Assembly (NCBI GenBank): GCA_015680685.1
Contig: MNCI01005567.1
Coordinates: 607,671 to 671,670, forward strand
Source: Gnetum montanum
Lineage: Eukaryota; Streptophyta; Gnetopsida; Gnetales; Gnetaceae
Length of the DNA stretch: 64,000 nucleotides
Direction of reading: 5' to 3'
This document shows, in pieces, positions 21,261 through 33,093 of this stretch. The notes beneath the pieces are model-generated. The model did not search any database. It was not told the origin of the DNA and saw only the letters and a list, made by a program, of their open reading frames with translations. A program made the position numbers and the translations under genes. Position 1 is the first letter of the stretch. Every line of letters starts with the position of its first letter.

Positions 21261-23960
21261 TTGTAGTTGCTTCAGGAGAGGTGAAGGTGGTTTCCATAGG
21301 CTACACTAAGGCCACCCTCATCATGAAATATGGTGATGTAGAGGGGGTGCAGCATTGGTTTTTCCACCAGGCCTTAGAGGCACTAACAAATTGGCTCACA
21401 CATGCTAGGTTAATAGACATTTTCTTGGCCCTTAGCCTAAGCATTCTAATGGCCAAAATGGTCACCATCATAGACTCCTTTAACAGTAATGTATACCACT
21501 TCGTCACTTGCATGTGTAGTGTGAGGATAGTTCAAGAACTTAATGAGGCCTTCTTCGTCAACCAATTTGGCCTTCTCACTAATGACCTATTGGTCATTGA
21601 TAAGGCCAATAGGAAGGTGGACCACATAGGAGAGATTAAGAGCTAGTTTGAGGTCACTCAATCTCACAAGGGCAATCCAATTAAAGACATGCATATACCT
21701 AAGGTCTAGAAGCTCTACTCTCTCTTTTGCACCTATGTCTTCTCAAAGTTGCTCTCCTAAGAAAAAATACTTAGAGTGGAGTAGGTGCAGGTGATGAAGG
21801 AGGTACTACAGGAGGAAACTAGGTTCAACTAGGCCTTCTACATCACCAGGCTATGCTTCAACCTCCAAGTGAGGTCCCACATACACTTTACATTCTTTGT
21901 AGGGTATCTACGAATGTTTGTAGAGCTCCTAGTGGTTCAAGATAGTAGATGACAAGTTGTGCCAGATAGTGAGTAGCTATTAAAGCCTTGGCTTAAGCAC
22001 ATGTTCACAACCACTTGCACACAAGACCTCCCTAGAGGGATTGATGATTTGTACTCAATGATGACTAAAGGTTTCTTAGGGTGATCACATTATTCACGTG
22101 ACAGCATGGGTAAGTGTTCCCTAGTTGTTATTAGGGATATTAACAAGGCTACTAACTATATTATAGAAATGGTGGGGCCATCCAAGGCAAAGATCAAGAG
22201 GCTACACCTTATAGAGGAGTTTTCTACTAAGGTTGGATGGGTAAGCATCAAAAAGATCTACCTTAAGATCCCTAGCTTATGCACAAATGTCATAAGTTAG
22301 TATTTGTATATTTCTAGATGTCTTTATTTTGTATTCTTTATGTTTATATTTTTATGTTTTTTACTATGTTATGCTAATGCTAAAATGTTATGTTTCTAAA
22401 TTAGAAGAAAGGGCTACCAAAACAATGATGGCAATAGTAGCAAAGGTGGCCCCTCCTCAAGCTGAGGAGTGGGGAGCACATAGGGAGGAGCTACATGAGG
22501 CCACCAAGACCCTCCAGTAGTTGGAGGTAGAGGGGATATTTCACTTTGATGCAGGTGATTTTTCTAGCCTCTTTGATGGTGTGCAGCTGGGAGATCCACC
22601 TACTTTCACACCTATGGGCTTGCTAGGTAAATGCCTTAGATTGCCCTTTGTTGTTGCTCTTTTTCTTTTGCATCTTTGGTTTTTTAGTTGTTTCTTATTG
22701 CATTATTGTGTTATAACCCTAGATGAGCCTACTAGCAGTCCACCATCCACGTCTACCTACTACATGAAGCTATGGGTAGAAACACCCAACAAGTTTGCCT
22801 TCATGAAAAGCATCATAGAAAACATGGTTGACCACCTACAGAAAGTAGATCCCAAGCTCAATATGCATATAATATTACTTTTCTTATGTTTCTTTACTAA
22901 TTTTATACTTAGTCTATGGCTAAGGTTGATTTTCTTATTATATGTCAATAGGTTCTAAGCTTTTCTAGGATCCAAGAAAGGTGGCTAAAGTAGATGTCAT
23001 TCCCAAGTTTTCTCTTAAAGTAGAGCAAGTGCCTCATCACGTGTATGTGATAGTCAACAAGTGTACACTTTCCTATGCAAAAGCATTATGGATTTGAAAG
23101 TTCTCAAATGAGCACCTGTGGAAATGTGTGCACAAACTCCAAGAGATAGTGATAAGCCAAGATACAAAGATCAAGGATCTTTAGTCCTGATATGACTTCT
23201 TGGTGACGCGATCATGAGGAGATAGTACTTGACTAACCATAGAGATTGATTATGGTAGGTACTGGTTAGCTATCTAGGGCAAGAATGAAGCCACCCAAAA
23301 AATCATTAAGTAGTGATTACAAATGGATTTGCTTGCCTAGAAGAATCAATACTAGAAGAACTTTAGTGCCACAGTATGCAAGTGGGGGCAAACATAAAAG
23401 AACCACAAACACCACTATAAGCATGAGTGAGATGCATATCTTTGGTAGCTCAAGGAAGAGTCCATCAAACATTGCCGCAATAAGATGTTTCTTAAGGTAA
23501 CTAGTGGGAGATGGGCCTTCAAGATGTTTTCTTGTCATATAGTGGTTAGTGGTTCTCCAAAGAGGTAAATTGTTACATCCTTTGGAAAGGCTTCATTTGC
23601 CACACTTTCTATGGAGCCACCTACATGGACCAGCATGGACAAAGGCAAGAGCCTCATAGGAGTTGACTTTAGCCAAGAGGACTAGACACAACTGTCTAAG
23701 GTCAAGATCCTCTAACACTTAGAGGAGGGCCTTAATAGCTTGCCTCCAGACATGATCAATGTATGATCCTCTCAGGTTAGTTTTTTGTGTTGCTTTTATG
23801 CTTTTCATGTTTTGTGTTAGCTTGCATATTGTACATTTACTTAAAGGTTTTCTATTTTATTAGTGTTGTATTATTAACAAGCACTAAGTGATGCTACAGA
23901 CCCCAACAACATAGTGGATGAAGAAGGACCTCCACCCCCACCTAGTACCATTGGTTGAGC
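21261..23960 (+). pseudogene. Antisense gene copy 2, downstream exons of unknown function
   Basis: This is the best-preserved part of the cassette. Positions 21,261-21,646 are open and encode KATLIMKYGDVEGVQHWF, then LIDIFLALSLSILMAKMVTIIDS and NQFGLLTNDLLVIDKANRKV. Further pieces matching copy 1 lie at 22,106-22,300, 22,402-22,615 and 22,728-22,865, separated by T-rich introns ending in TAG or CAG. The last exons, at about 22,960-23,770, encode a basic stretch that may be helical. The product is unknown. It may be a transposon-associated protein fused to the phosphatase-like N-terminus. Stops after 21,646 and later show decay. Confidence 0.5.
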
Positions 23961-24184
23961 ATATCTTGATGTAGCCCTATTTTTGGACATTCTTGTGTAT
24001 TTTTTCCACATGGCACTAATGGTCATGCTATGTACTATTATTTCTATGAGATGTAATAAATATTTTACTATATGGAGTGTAGAAATTTTGCAATTATTTG
24101 CTATGTGTTCACTATGATAATGTTACAATAGATTAATGTGCTAAGTTATGATTATGCGATGGTTATGATTATGTGATGATAATG

Positions 24185-24480
24185 TCACTAGGCCCTTACG
24201 AGCCCAATGCTATTTTAAGGCCATTTTGAGCAGCATGATTACTAGTTTTAGGCTATTTTGGGCCATGTGTGTTGGTAGTTTTAGGCCATCTCAAGCCCTA
24301 GTGGTAGTTTAAGGTCATTTCAGGCCATGCGTTGGAAGGAAAAATGTTGCCAATTCTAGGCCATGAGATGCCAATTTAGGGTCATGGTAGGTCACACACT
24401 AGTTTAAGGCCTTTTTGGATCATGCAATGCAAGGGAGATTGCCAATTTTAGGTTGTTGTGGGCCATGTATTTTTGGAATT
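24185..24480. repeat. GGCC-rich degenerate tandem repeat (C2)
   Basis: It is co-linear with 13,040-13,290. Units read like CTAGTTTTAGGCTATTTTGG followed by GCCATG, and TAGTTTAAGGTCATTTCAGG followed by CCATG. Confidence 0.65.
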
Positions 24481-24779
24481 TTTAAATTTTATGATTTTTA
24501 TGTATTTTAATGTTTTCTTATGCGTAAGCTAATAATTGTTGAAAAGTAAATTATCCACAAACAAAAGAAGTGAATGTGTAACAAAGAAAATAATTCAAAA
24601 TGCAAACAACCAAGCTAAATTGTAAAGCAAACAAAATGCAAGTAAGCGAGGTATGTAGAAGTGAGGAGTAGGCATGCACCTAGTGCACATTGGACTAAGG
24701 GAATGCCTTAGTTATGTAGTTGCTTCCTAACCTGATGTGGGTTAATGGATGCATAGGACCTAGATGGTACTATGCAATA

Positions 24780-25480
24780 CTTGCCTTGACTTTCATTAGC
24801 TATGTAGAAGGGAAATTCTGCCCACAAATCATCTTCCAGGAGGTCGTGGACTCCCTTTGGTTCATCAGGTTAGTTTGCCTCACATGTTTCACCCTTATCC
24901 TTCACAAGAGACACGTCATTAGGGAACTCCACCTCTAACCCTTGTTCTGTATCAATGTTTCTAATGGACAAAGGGGCTACATTGTCACCATAGATGATAA
25001 CCTCACCACCTTCATATGAAAGGTGGATTTCTTGGTGGATTGGAGAGCAGATGGCTTGTAGCTAGGCTAGCCAAGGCCTACTTAAGATCAAGTTGAATTT
25101 GGGCATTTCCTCGATCACAATGAATTTAGCAATGGTGGGGAATTACTCCCCTACCATGAAGGCTATCATGATAGTTCCCCTTTCAATAATGCATGACCCA
25201 TTGAAATATTTTAGGCATGTTGTCTTTGTGGGTTTAATCTAGTCAACAAGATCGAGCTTGTCAATGACTATGTATGGGATGACATTAGTTACTTCCCCAT
25301 CAATGACATGCACCCTAAAGATTCTACATTACCCCACATAGATTGTGATAAACATTGGTGTAGTAATGACATAACCCTTCCCAAGATCAACCTTGATCAC
25401 CTTATTGCAGAACGCCAGGGGCATTGAACTTAATTCTTGTTGTGCAACGGGAAGCATCATAGTGTGGATGGACTATTCAT
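24780..25480 (-). pseudogene. Protease region of Tat-like element 2
   Basis: It is co-linear with 13,440-14,180 on the minus strand, with the same block order, including the equivalents of the LHQ and EGEEVII motifs (TTCATATGAAAGGTGGATTT on the plus strand near 25,010). It is more broken than copy 1; no open piece exceeds 60 codons in the core. No reverse transcriptase follows it anywhere in element 2. Confidence 0.6.
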
Positions 25481-26279
25481 CAATTGGGATGTCCTCCATA
25501 ATAGGAATGAAGGTCAACATGTGGACCAACCCTTGATGGTGGGTAGAGGAGGTCATGATCAAGTCGTATAGGCTTAGTATTGTGTTTATATATTTTGAAG
25601 TGTGTTTGACATGAGCCAATGCATCAAGGGTGTCCTTGCCACTATCTACTACATTATTGACCTTCATCTCCTCCATGTGGCCCAAGAGATGAATCTCTTA
25701 TGGAGGAGATTTGGGCTTTACTTGACTTTCTTGTTTTTAAGCCTCAATACTCAGTTGTTCATTGCCTAGAATGGCCCTCTTGGTTGACTTGGCCATGGGA
25801 ACAAAAGACAAGGAAATGGGCTTTGGTGAGCCTAGTGCTCTTTGCTCCTGGTAGAACCAAACCATTTTATCATGAGGTACTCATTGGGCCTCTTGGATTA
25901 CCATCTCAATTGCCTATTACTATCACTTGTAGTATGGGGCCTTGGGTGAGTAGGAACTAATGCATTTTCCACCACTGGACTCTTGATAGGTGGGGAGTCT
26001 GCACATTGCGGCATCCTTATGACAAAGGGTGATTAGGATATTGCTACTGCAATGTGCTATGGGACCCTGACTAGGAAGGCTATTATGGGTGCCCAAGGTG
26101 GTGCACTAACAACAAAAGGGGCCCTCATACTAGCTAACATCGAGGGGGCCCCAACACTACTAAAGGGCATAGGAACCATAAATGGCTCCTACATCAACTC
26201 TAAGTTGTCATCAACACTGATAGCATTGATGGTGTGCCTTGCACCGCTCACATTGAGAGGGTCCTTATAGACCCTCATT
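25481..26279 (-). other. Gag-protease linker, element 2
   Basis: The minus strand matches 14,181-14,989. The open piece at 25,473-25,685 reads MGHMEEMKVNNVVDSGKDTL and is part of this linker. No fold is recognised. Confidence 0.45.
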
Positions 26280-27700
26280 GATTGATTTTGTGGGTGAATA
26301 CATTGGTTGCATCAAGGACCAACTTGTCCCTATTAATCATGCATTGTATATCATCCTACAAAGCCATGCAAAAGTCTATATCATGACCAAGAAATTGGTG
26401 ATAATGATAAAACTAATTCAGCCTAATATGTTTAGGGACTATAGGCTTGTTTGATAGTGCGGTTGAAGGATTCTTGAGGAGCTTGCAGTATCGATCATGT
26501 TACTTATGAGCATCCTTAGACATCTGCTTATACTAGATGCATCTAGTGTGAAGCAATTAGTCCAAGAGTTCTGAAAGCTTGATGGGAAATGTCGTATACA
26601 TTAAGAAATCCTTGGGCTCAAAGTTTGGCCTTGGGGCAACTAATGTCATGTCCATCGATGATGTGCGCTAGTTGCTTATCATAATGCTAGAGTTAGAAGC
26701 CTTGTGGTTGTTGGCTGGTGCCTTGGATGGCTTGGCTATTAGTTTGGCATTTTTTGACTTAACCTCGTTGGCCATTGTTGTTGTACTTGTGGTTGCCTAT
26801 TTTTCCTTTTCCTTGTCCTTCTTAGCATGCAAGTTTTTATAGGCCATGTAGGCCAAGTCCTTAGCCTCCATTGCATCTCAAATGCTCTTGGTTTGACTAA
26901 ATGCTTGGCTCAAAGATTGCAAGGAAAAGTAATACAGTTTTGACAATGAATTTTTTTACTACCCCTTTAAAAATAGCTAGCAAGTGTGTTTCTATGATAA
27001 AACCATGTATTTTGTTGAGTAATGACCTCCAGCATTGAATGAATTTTCATATGGGCTTTAAGTGGTCCTACTTAATTTACATTAACTAGTCTAGGGTCAC
27101 CTCAGGCTTCAAGTTATACTTGAAGTGCTTAATGAATTGGCTAAACAATTCCTCCAAAGAAGAAATGGAGGCCTTAGGGAGCACACAGTACTTATCCAAC
27201 ATCTTGTTGGTTAGGGAAATGGCAAGCACATGGATGATAGCATGTGGCCATGCTTGTAGTAGAAGGCATTGAAACCAAAAGATCACCAGGTGAGCATTGG
27301 GATCCCCTTCACTATTGTATTTTATGAACTAGGGTAGTGAGACCCTAGTAGGTAGTGCTAGTGGTCGAACTACAAGATTGACCAAATCATCATGGTAGAA
27401 ATCCATCACGTGTACTATTTATGATGAGGTGACCTTGAGCCATTTGACCTCCTCTGTTAGAGTTTGAATGAGTTGAATGCTTGATCCAAGCTCAGGGAGG
27501 TTGCAGCAAGCTACATTGGTTATGCTACCCATTATGTCATTTGGATAGCCCATGACCTAGCTCTAGGTTGTGAGGCCATGTGCAATGCTTGTTGTGTGGG
27601 TTGTGCCATGGACATAGCATCTAGGCCCAACCATGTGTTTGTGGATTGGGCTATTATGAAGGGAGCTAAGATGATAGATGGGATGTACAACATCTAAGTT
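26280..27700 (-). pseudogene. Gag (capsid) of Tat-like element 2
   Basis: The minus strand carries the same gag pattern as element 1. The open piece at 27,086-27,286 reads CLLLQAWPHAIIHVLAISLT, then LPKASISSLEELFSQFIKHF. This is the helical capsid core ending in the LEELFSQF block. The HGHDT-type motif is recognisable near 26,340-26,400. It is broken by stops. Confidence 0.8.
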
Positions 27701-28936
27701 TCTTGCAATGAAGGAATGTGCATGGTGTGCATGTAGGATTGTGTAGGCATTATGGTTACCAATGAGGACGTTTGAGCAAGTTGCAAAAGTATGACAAAGG
27801 GTAGGCTAACAGAATGTGCCTATTCCTAGTGTGTGTGCTATGTGTGGTGGGTCACCATCATAGGTGTAGACCTAGGAGGCTACACTGGGTTTATGCATAT
27901 CTTTAGGAAGACAAGTGGATGAGAATATGAAGGAACAAAAGTGGAGGTCAGCCACTAGAAAGAGGTGTGAAATGAGTCCTCATGCTTTGAATGAGCCTCA
28001 AACTCATCTTGCTCTTCTTGCAAGGACTCATTGTAGTCCATCCCTACCTTGCACTTGAGGTTTCAGAAAAGGTTATCAAGCATCCACTGGTAGGGCTTTG
28101 TGAGCAGAATGAAGCTTGAAATGGAGGGATAGCATTCTTTTCTATTTTGATGTATGACCTTGAAACTTCATTTGGCCTCCATTTCTTAGTAGTCTACATA
28201 TAGACATGCCTAGAGCTTTATGCAGACGAAGTTGTACTACTCATCATTTAGCACCATGTACTATGAAGGTAGGTTGTGCAACCTAAAGGATTGCCTCTAG
28301 TATACTATGATAGGACTAACAAGATGGTCAATCTAGATTTCATGTTGAATGGATCAAACAACAATGGCACTTGAAGTGAAGGTTGAAGGTTGCTTAGTCT
28401 TCATGATGTAAAAGGAAAAATGCAAAAGTTTCTATTTAGGAAAGGTAGAAAAAAAGGCAAACTCTGCTAATTGGAAAAATGACTAAGTGTGAAAATGTAG
28501 AAAAAATGGCTAAGTCTAAAACTATAAGAAAAATGGAAAAAACATACCAAAAAATGACTAAGTCTAAATTACTAAAAAAATGGCTAACTCTAGAACTACC
28601 CTCACTACACTAGAGCCAACTATGCTCTATACATTGAGAGTGAGCTATGCTCTCTTGAGCACCCAAAATTTGACTAAGTGTTGGATATACACTCTAGTGT
28701 TGTTAAGTAGGGTTCTAGGGGAATCAAGACTAGGGTCCAGTCTACACCAATAGCTTGTAGACAACTCCTACACTAGCCTAAGATCTAGCTACTACTATGG
28801 CAGGTCCAAAGGGGTGTGAGTTCTATGTTAGCCTGAAGCTAGCAACGGTGGTGGAGAGAGCATGTGAGGCAACAACTAAGGGAGACTATAGAAGGAAATG
28901 GCATTGGACCTCCTTCTAACACCAAAAAAAGTATAG
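27701..28936 (-). other. 5' leader of element 2
   Basis: It is co-linear with 16,401-17,498. The candidate primer-binding block TGGTGTTAGAAGGAGGTCC (minus strand) is within 40 bases of the LTR. Runs of short words (AAAATGGCTAAGTCTA) between 28,440 and 28,610 make a small degenerate repeat. No coding region is seen. Confidence 0.45.
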
Positions 28937-30579
28937 TGACCAAAAATGTTAGAGGCTAGAATGGTACACCAAGATATTCATAGTGTGCATAGTTTGACCT
29001 TGCGTCCATGTGAGGGCTTGATGGAAATGGAGACAGGGTGCCCAAAATGGTATTTTTGATCGAACTAGGACTTACAGAGTGATATGCCAAAATAAATGCT
29101 AAGGGTTTGCATGGTGTTTGTAACATTCACAATGTCATAGGGTGTGTGTAGTTGAGGTTTCCAATGTGAAACAAAGGTGCAAACATATGAATATGTGTAG
29201 AAGATAGCAAAAAATGAAAATAAATACTAGAATGCAAGAGAAAATGCTAAAAAATATGCAAGAAGTGAGAGAGAGAGAAAGCAAAATCACCCCAAATGGG
29301 GGAAATCATTGTTAAGTACAAGAAAAGATGTGGAAGTACACGATGTACAAATAGGCATAGTAGGTATCATAGTCATAGTCTCAAGGTGTCTGGGCTACAA
29401 AGACTAACATTTTCCATGAAGTTTGTGCCTACCAAGTTGGCTACCATGGTGTCCTATCAGCTCTAGTGGTCTACGGTATCCTAGATGGTATGCAATAGTG
29501 CCAAGTGCTAGCTCAGAGTCTGCTCAAATGCCAAGTGCACTCAAATGCAAGAGTGCTCAAAATACCAATTTGCTAACTGAATGCAAGAATTGCAACCCTT
29601 AAAATGTGAAACACTGGGGTATTTATAGGGTTAGGGCTACTGTGAACTACAAATCAAGTGCCACATGGAAAAGGGGTATTTGGGGCTACACTACACCCAA
29701 CTACACTCCCACTGAAGCAAATGGTGTTCTGCTAGTGTGCTCTAATGGACCCTGCAAGACTACCAAATTGTGAGTATGCTACCCAAACTACCTATGCAAA
29801 TGCTAAATATACCAAAATGTAGTGCAATTTTGGAGACTATGCTCCAGGAATATGTTTTCCACTCTCTCAATTGATATATAGTGTAGGTACAATTTGGGGG
29901 GGAAATGGGAGATGGAAAAGAAGTGTAAATTACTGATCTAGCTTGTCAAAGGTGTGTTGGAGCTAAGATGAAGATCGGTGTTGTGCTTTGAAGGCTACTA
30001 GAGGCAATTTTGCATGACTACACTAACTAAGCTCTAGAGCGTACTCCCAACAATTAGAAAAATTTTGCAAAAATGTGTTCTAGTGCCGACTACACTAATT
30101 ACACTCTAAAGCATAGTCCCAGCAATAAGAGCATAACCTTGACACTTAGAAAAAACTTGCAAAAATTGATGTCCTCATGCAGAATACACTGACAATACTC
30201 TAGAGCATAGTAGGGAGCATAGTCTCAAAAGTTAGAAAATTTTCCAAACTATTTCTTCCATTTCCATCCAGCCTAATGACTTCTAGCTTGACACTTGGGC
30301 AAATTTGCAAAACTAGTCATTTCTATGTTGACTACACTTTGGAGTGTAGTCTTGATAGTAAGAGTGTAGTCCAACACTTAGAAAATTTTGTAGCTATTAT
30401 TAACACTTGGAAAAGTCTTGCAATTCTAAACTACTTATGTCAACTATGCTAAGTACACTATGGAGTGTAGTCCCAGTAGTGTAGAATGTAGTCTCAACAC
30501 TTAGAAAATTTTTGCCTTGTGTTGACAGTTAAATAAATTCACAGTCAAGACCTGGTGGCCCAAATTTGATGGAATTTCA
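28937..30579 (-). repeat. Long LTR A3 (5' LTR of Tat-like element 2)
   Basis: It is 1,643 bp, related to A1 and A2 along its length but more diverged and shorter. Its ends are TGACCAAAAATGTTAG (left) and GGAATTTCA (right, plus strand). It directly abuts sequence homologous to the coiled-coil ORF of the Athila-like element (30,580 onward). Confidence 0.75.
29620..29627 (-). promoter_or_regulatory. LTR TATA box (A3)
   Basis: TATAAATA on the minus strand, equivalent to 1,040-1,047 and 18,206-18,213. Confidence 0.6.
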
Positions 30580-32060
30580 ATAGGCATAGTAGAGGTAATA
30601 CTAGATCATATTAAAGAATCATTCAATGTGCCTATTATGCCCCTAGTGGATCTAACTAGGGCTAGAGATGCACAAATGCTAGTCAAGACTTTGATAACTC
30701 TTGCAATACATGAGGATGTATTGGATTGACTACTACAAAAAAGGCAACTAAAGACCACTTTGTTTAACATCCTTAGTGATGTAATTGTAGCATAGTCAAA
30801 ACCTCATTGTCACTAAAGGAAAGCTAGTCATGAGTGAAGTTAAGGTAGAGTATGAAAAAGTAGAAGTGAAAATGTTACAACAAGAGCTGGCTACCCTGAG
30901 AGCTAAACGATGAGAACTTGCTTGATTTGTTGCACCTAACTAGCTAGAATAATTCAAGATAGAGTTGCTATTCAAGCTAACTGAGGAGAGTGTAGCTGCA
31001 AAATAAGAAAAGGAGAAAGTGATCTAGAATGCCTCAACTACTGATGCACAATCTTATGCATATAAAAAAGCAATGACTACCATGCAAGAGGAAAACAAGT
31101 AGCTCGTGGCTAATAATTCAAGGTTAATTATAATTGAAAAGCAAAAAAAAAACATTCTTGAGGAGAATGTCCACTAGTTAAGAGAATAACTAGTGAGGGT
31201 TAACTAGGACATCAATAGACTAACTAGAGAAAATAGAATCCTCTCACTGGAGGATGTCTGTGTTATTCAATAAAAATTAGTAATAGAAATCAATGCATAG
31301 TAGAATGAGTCCAAGAAGCATGAAAAGTTGAAGGAACACTTCCACAGCCAAGTAGGAATGTATAAACAAATAAATGAAAAAGAGATATAGATGGTTAAAG
31401 CTCATATTAGATCCTTGTCAGCACAAAATCTTGAGTGGCAGCCAATTCTGGATAGCTATGCCTTGGTCCACTAGGTGGAAGTAAAGAATAAAGACCTACA
31501 AATTGAAGATTTGAAAGAATACATGGCATTAGCTAACCTCATATATTCCAACCTTGCCATGTTAATAATGGGTTGACTTCATAGTGAGCTAGAGAAATAG
31601 GTAGCAACAACTTATGAAATATATGAGAAAGAGTTTGTAGATAGAAAAGATGCTTTGCAAAAGCTCCATATAGCAAACTTGGAATTACAAGTGGTTAAAG
31701 CTCACTACCACAGATAGAGAGATGTTACCTTAGACCTAGCTATGAGATTGACAAATTATCATGAATTGAAAGAAAAAGCTAGAGCCTTTGAGGAAGAATG
31801 ATGGTAGTTTACAACCTGGTACGTGAAGGCCAATCAAATGTTTTTGTAGCTATCATTTCCTTGGGACATACCAACACCAACACACATCATCTTAGCAGCT
31901 TAGATGGTACATGATCCATGGATGGAAGAAGAAAATTTGCAACCATTTCTTGATCACTACAAATTTCACAAGCTTGGCGACAAAGGAAAAGTAAACAATG
32001 GAGGAGCCACCACCTCCAAGCACCACATAAGCTTGTCAATTTTTGTCTTATAACATTGTG
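30580..32060 (+). pseudogene. Coiled-coil ORF fragment of an Athila-like element (copy E0)
   Basis: This is a degenerate relative of 54,370-55,805 on the plus strand. Matching pieces include VEVKNKDLQIEDLKEYMALANL (31,480-31,550), LHIANLELQVVKAHYHR, and ARAFEEE followed by TWYVKANQMF and SFPWDIPTPT. The protein is rich in Glu, Lys, Gln and Leu with heptad-like spacing, so a long coiled coil. It starts abruptly at the LTR A3 border, and the N-terminal domain found in the other copy (53,260-53,980) is missing. Many stops are present. It is followed by a polypurine tract and LTR L0, so it was the last ORF of its element. Confidence 0.75.
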
Positions 32061-32205
32061 TCCCATTTTTGTATTACACCATTGTGACATGTAAGAGTAA
32101 ATTGTTTTGTTTGTTATTTAAGCTGGTCAATAATCTCATACCTTCCCAAAAGTTTATAAAGAACTTGTTCCTCATCTTGTTTAACTCAAGGACGAGGTTT
32201 TATTC

Positions 32206-32218
32206 AGTCATGGGGGTA
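32206..32218 (+). promoter_or_regulatory. Polypurine tract before LTR L0
   Basis: AGTCATGGGGGTA sits directly before the LTR start TGATGAGC. The same tract is found before the 3' LTR of element G (55,962-55,975) and, on the minus strand, before the 3' LTR of element F. Confidence 0.6.
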
Positions 32219-32244
32219 TGATGAGCTATGAATTTGTCAGCCCT

Positions 32245-32312
32245 GATATCAGATACCCAATATCTAATTCCTGATATCAGAGCCAAGAAGTGATGTTAAA
32301 TATCTGATATCA
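32245..32312. repeat. Cluster of TGATATCA palindromes in LTR U3
   Basis: CTGATATCAG occurs twice, followed by CTGATATCAT and AATATCTAATT, all within 70 bp and 20-80 bp before the TATA box. It sits where element G has its GCGATATCGC cluster. Confidence 0.7.
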
Positions 32313-32329
32313 TCTCCTTTATACTAGCC

Positions 32330-32337
32330 TATAAATA
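32330..32337 (+). promoter_or_regulatory. TATA box of LTR L0
   Basis: TATAAATA, downstream of the palindrome cluster. Its position matches 48,218-48,225 and 56,108-56,115. Confidence 0.6.
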
Positions 32338-33093
32338 CAACACTTGGATGCATCATTGAGACAATACAATAATAGTAGAGAAGATAGTTTTAGTTTTCAA
32401 TTTTTGATAGTGTTTCTTAGAGTTTTGTTATTCCTAGTGCATGCTCACAGTGTGATTTTTGTAATTTTACAATACCTTTGTTCAAGTGTGATGTACTTGG
32501 ACACATTACATGACTAGAAATAAAGATCAAGATTACTCCCATCATTATAGCATCCACTTAGATTATTATTTCTTTTAACTATTAATTATTTACTATTTTC
32601 TTTAGTTAATTTTTTCTATTTATTTCTATTTACTATTCTTGTCATTGAGCAGAATGCATATGTCTTAGTCATGAGTGCTTAAGTGTAAGTACCTGGTAAT
32701 CTAGTAGTGTATCATTTGGCACACCTAGTGACATCTGCTTGGAAGTTCCAAAACTAGTTTCACAAAGTCTAAGGCATGTACGAACGATTAAGAGTGAATA
32801 CTCATCACACATAGGCTAGTTTAGATTTTACTCTCCATTGTTTAGTAGCTTAATTAATTCATCTCTTTTTCATCATTAGGAGTAGCATAGAATTAGACAA
32901 CATCATATGCCTCACTTTGGACTAAACCATATGTGACAAAGCTACCACTAGTCCAAGTGGGAAGATAGTGAACTATGATTAGAGCATAATGATCTAGATA
33001 CCACAACTAGTCCCATCCATAGAATTTGACCAGATCATGTGTGAATGCTTGTGATTTGTATAGTTAAGTGTAGGGGTACCTTACCGCTCATCA

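Larger units (their letters stand above)
32219..33093 (+). repeat. LTR L0 (3' LTR of the truncated Athila-like element E0)
   Basis: It is 875 bp, from TGATGAGC to GCTCATCA. It shares the 3' half with the LTRs of element G (conserved words TTTAGATTAG, ACTAGTCC, GTGTAGGGGTA) and the polypurine tract. A TATA box is at 32,330-32,337. Upstream of it (32,245-32,312) lie TGATATCA-type palindromes where element G has GCGATATCGC. The 5' LTR of this element is not in the window. Confidence 0.8.

Noticed and set aside
17499-30579. Calling A2-A3 a complete, simple LTR element
   Set aside because: No polypurine tract beside A2, no target duplication, strong divergence of A3 from A2, and no pol.
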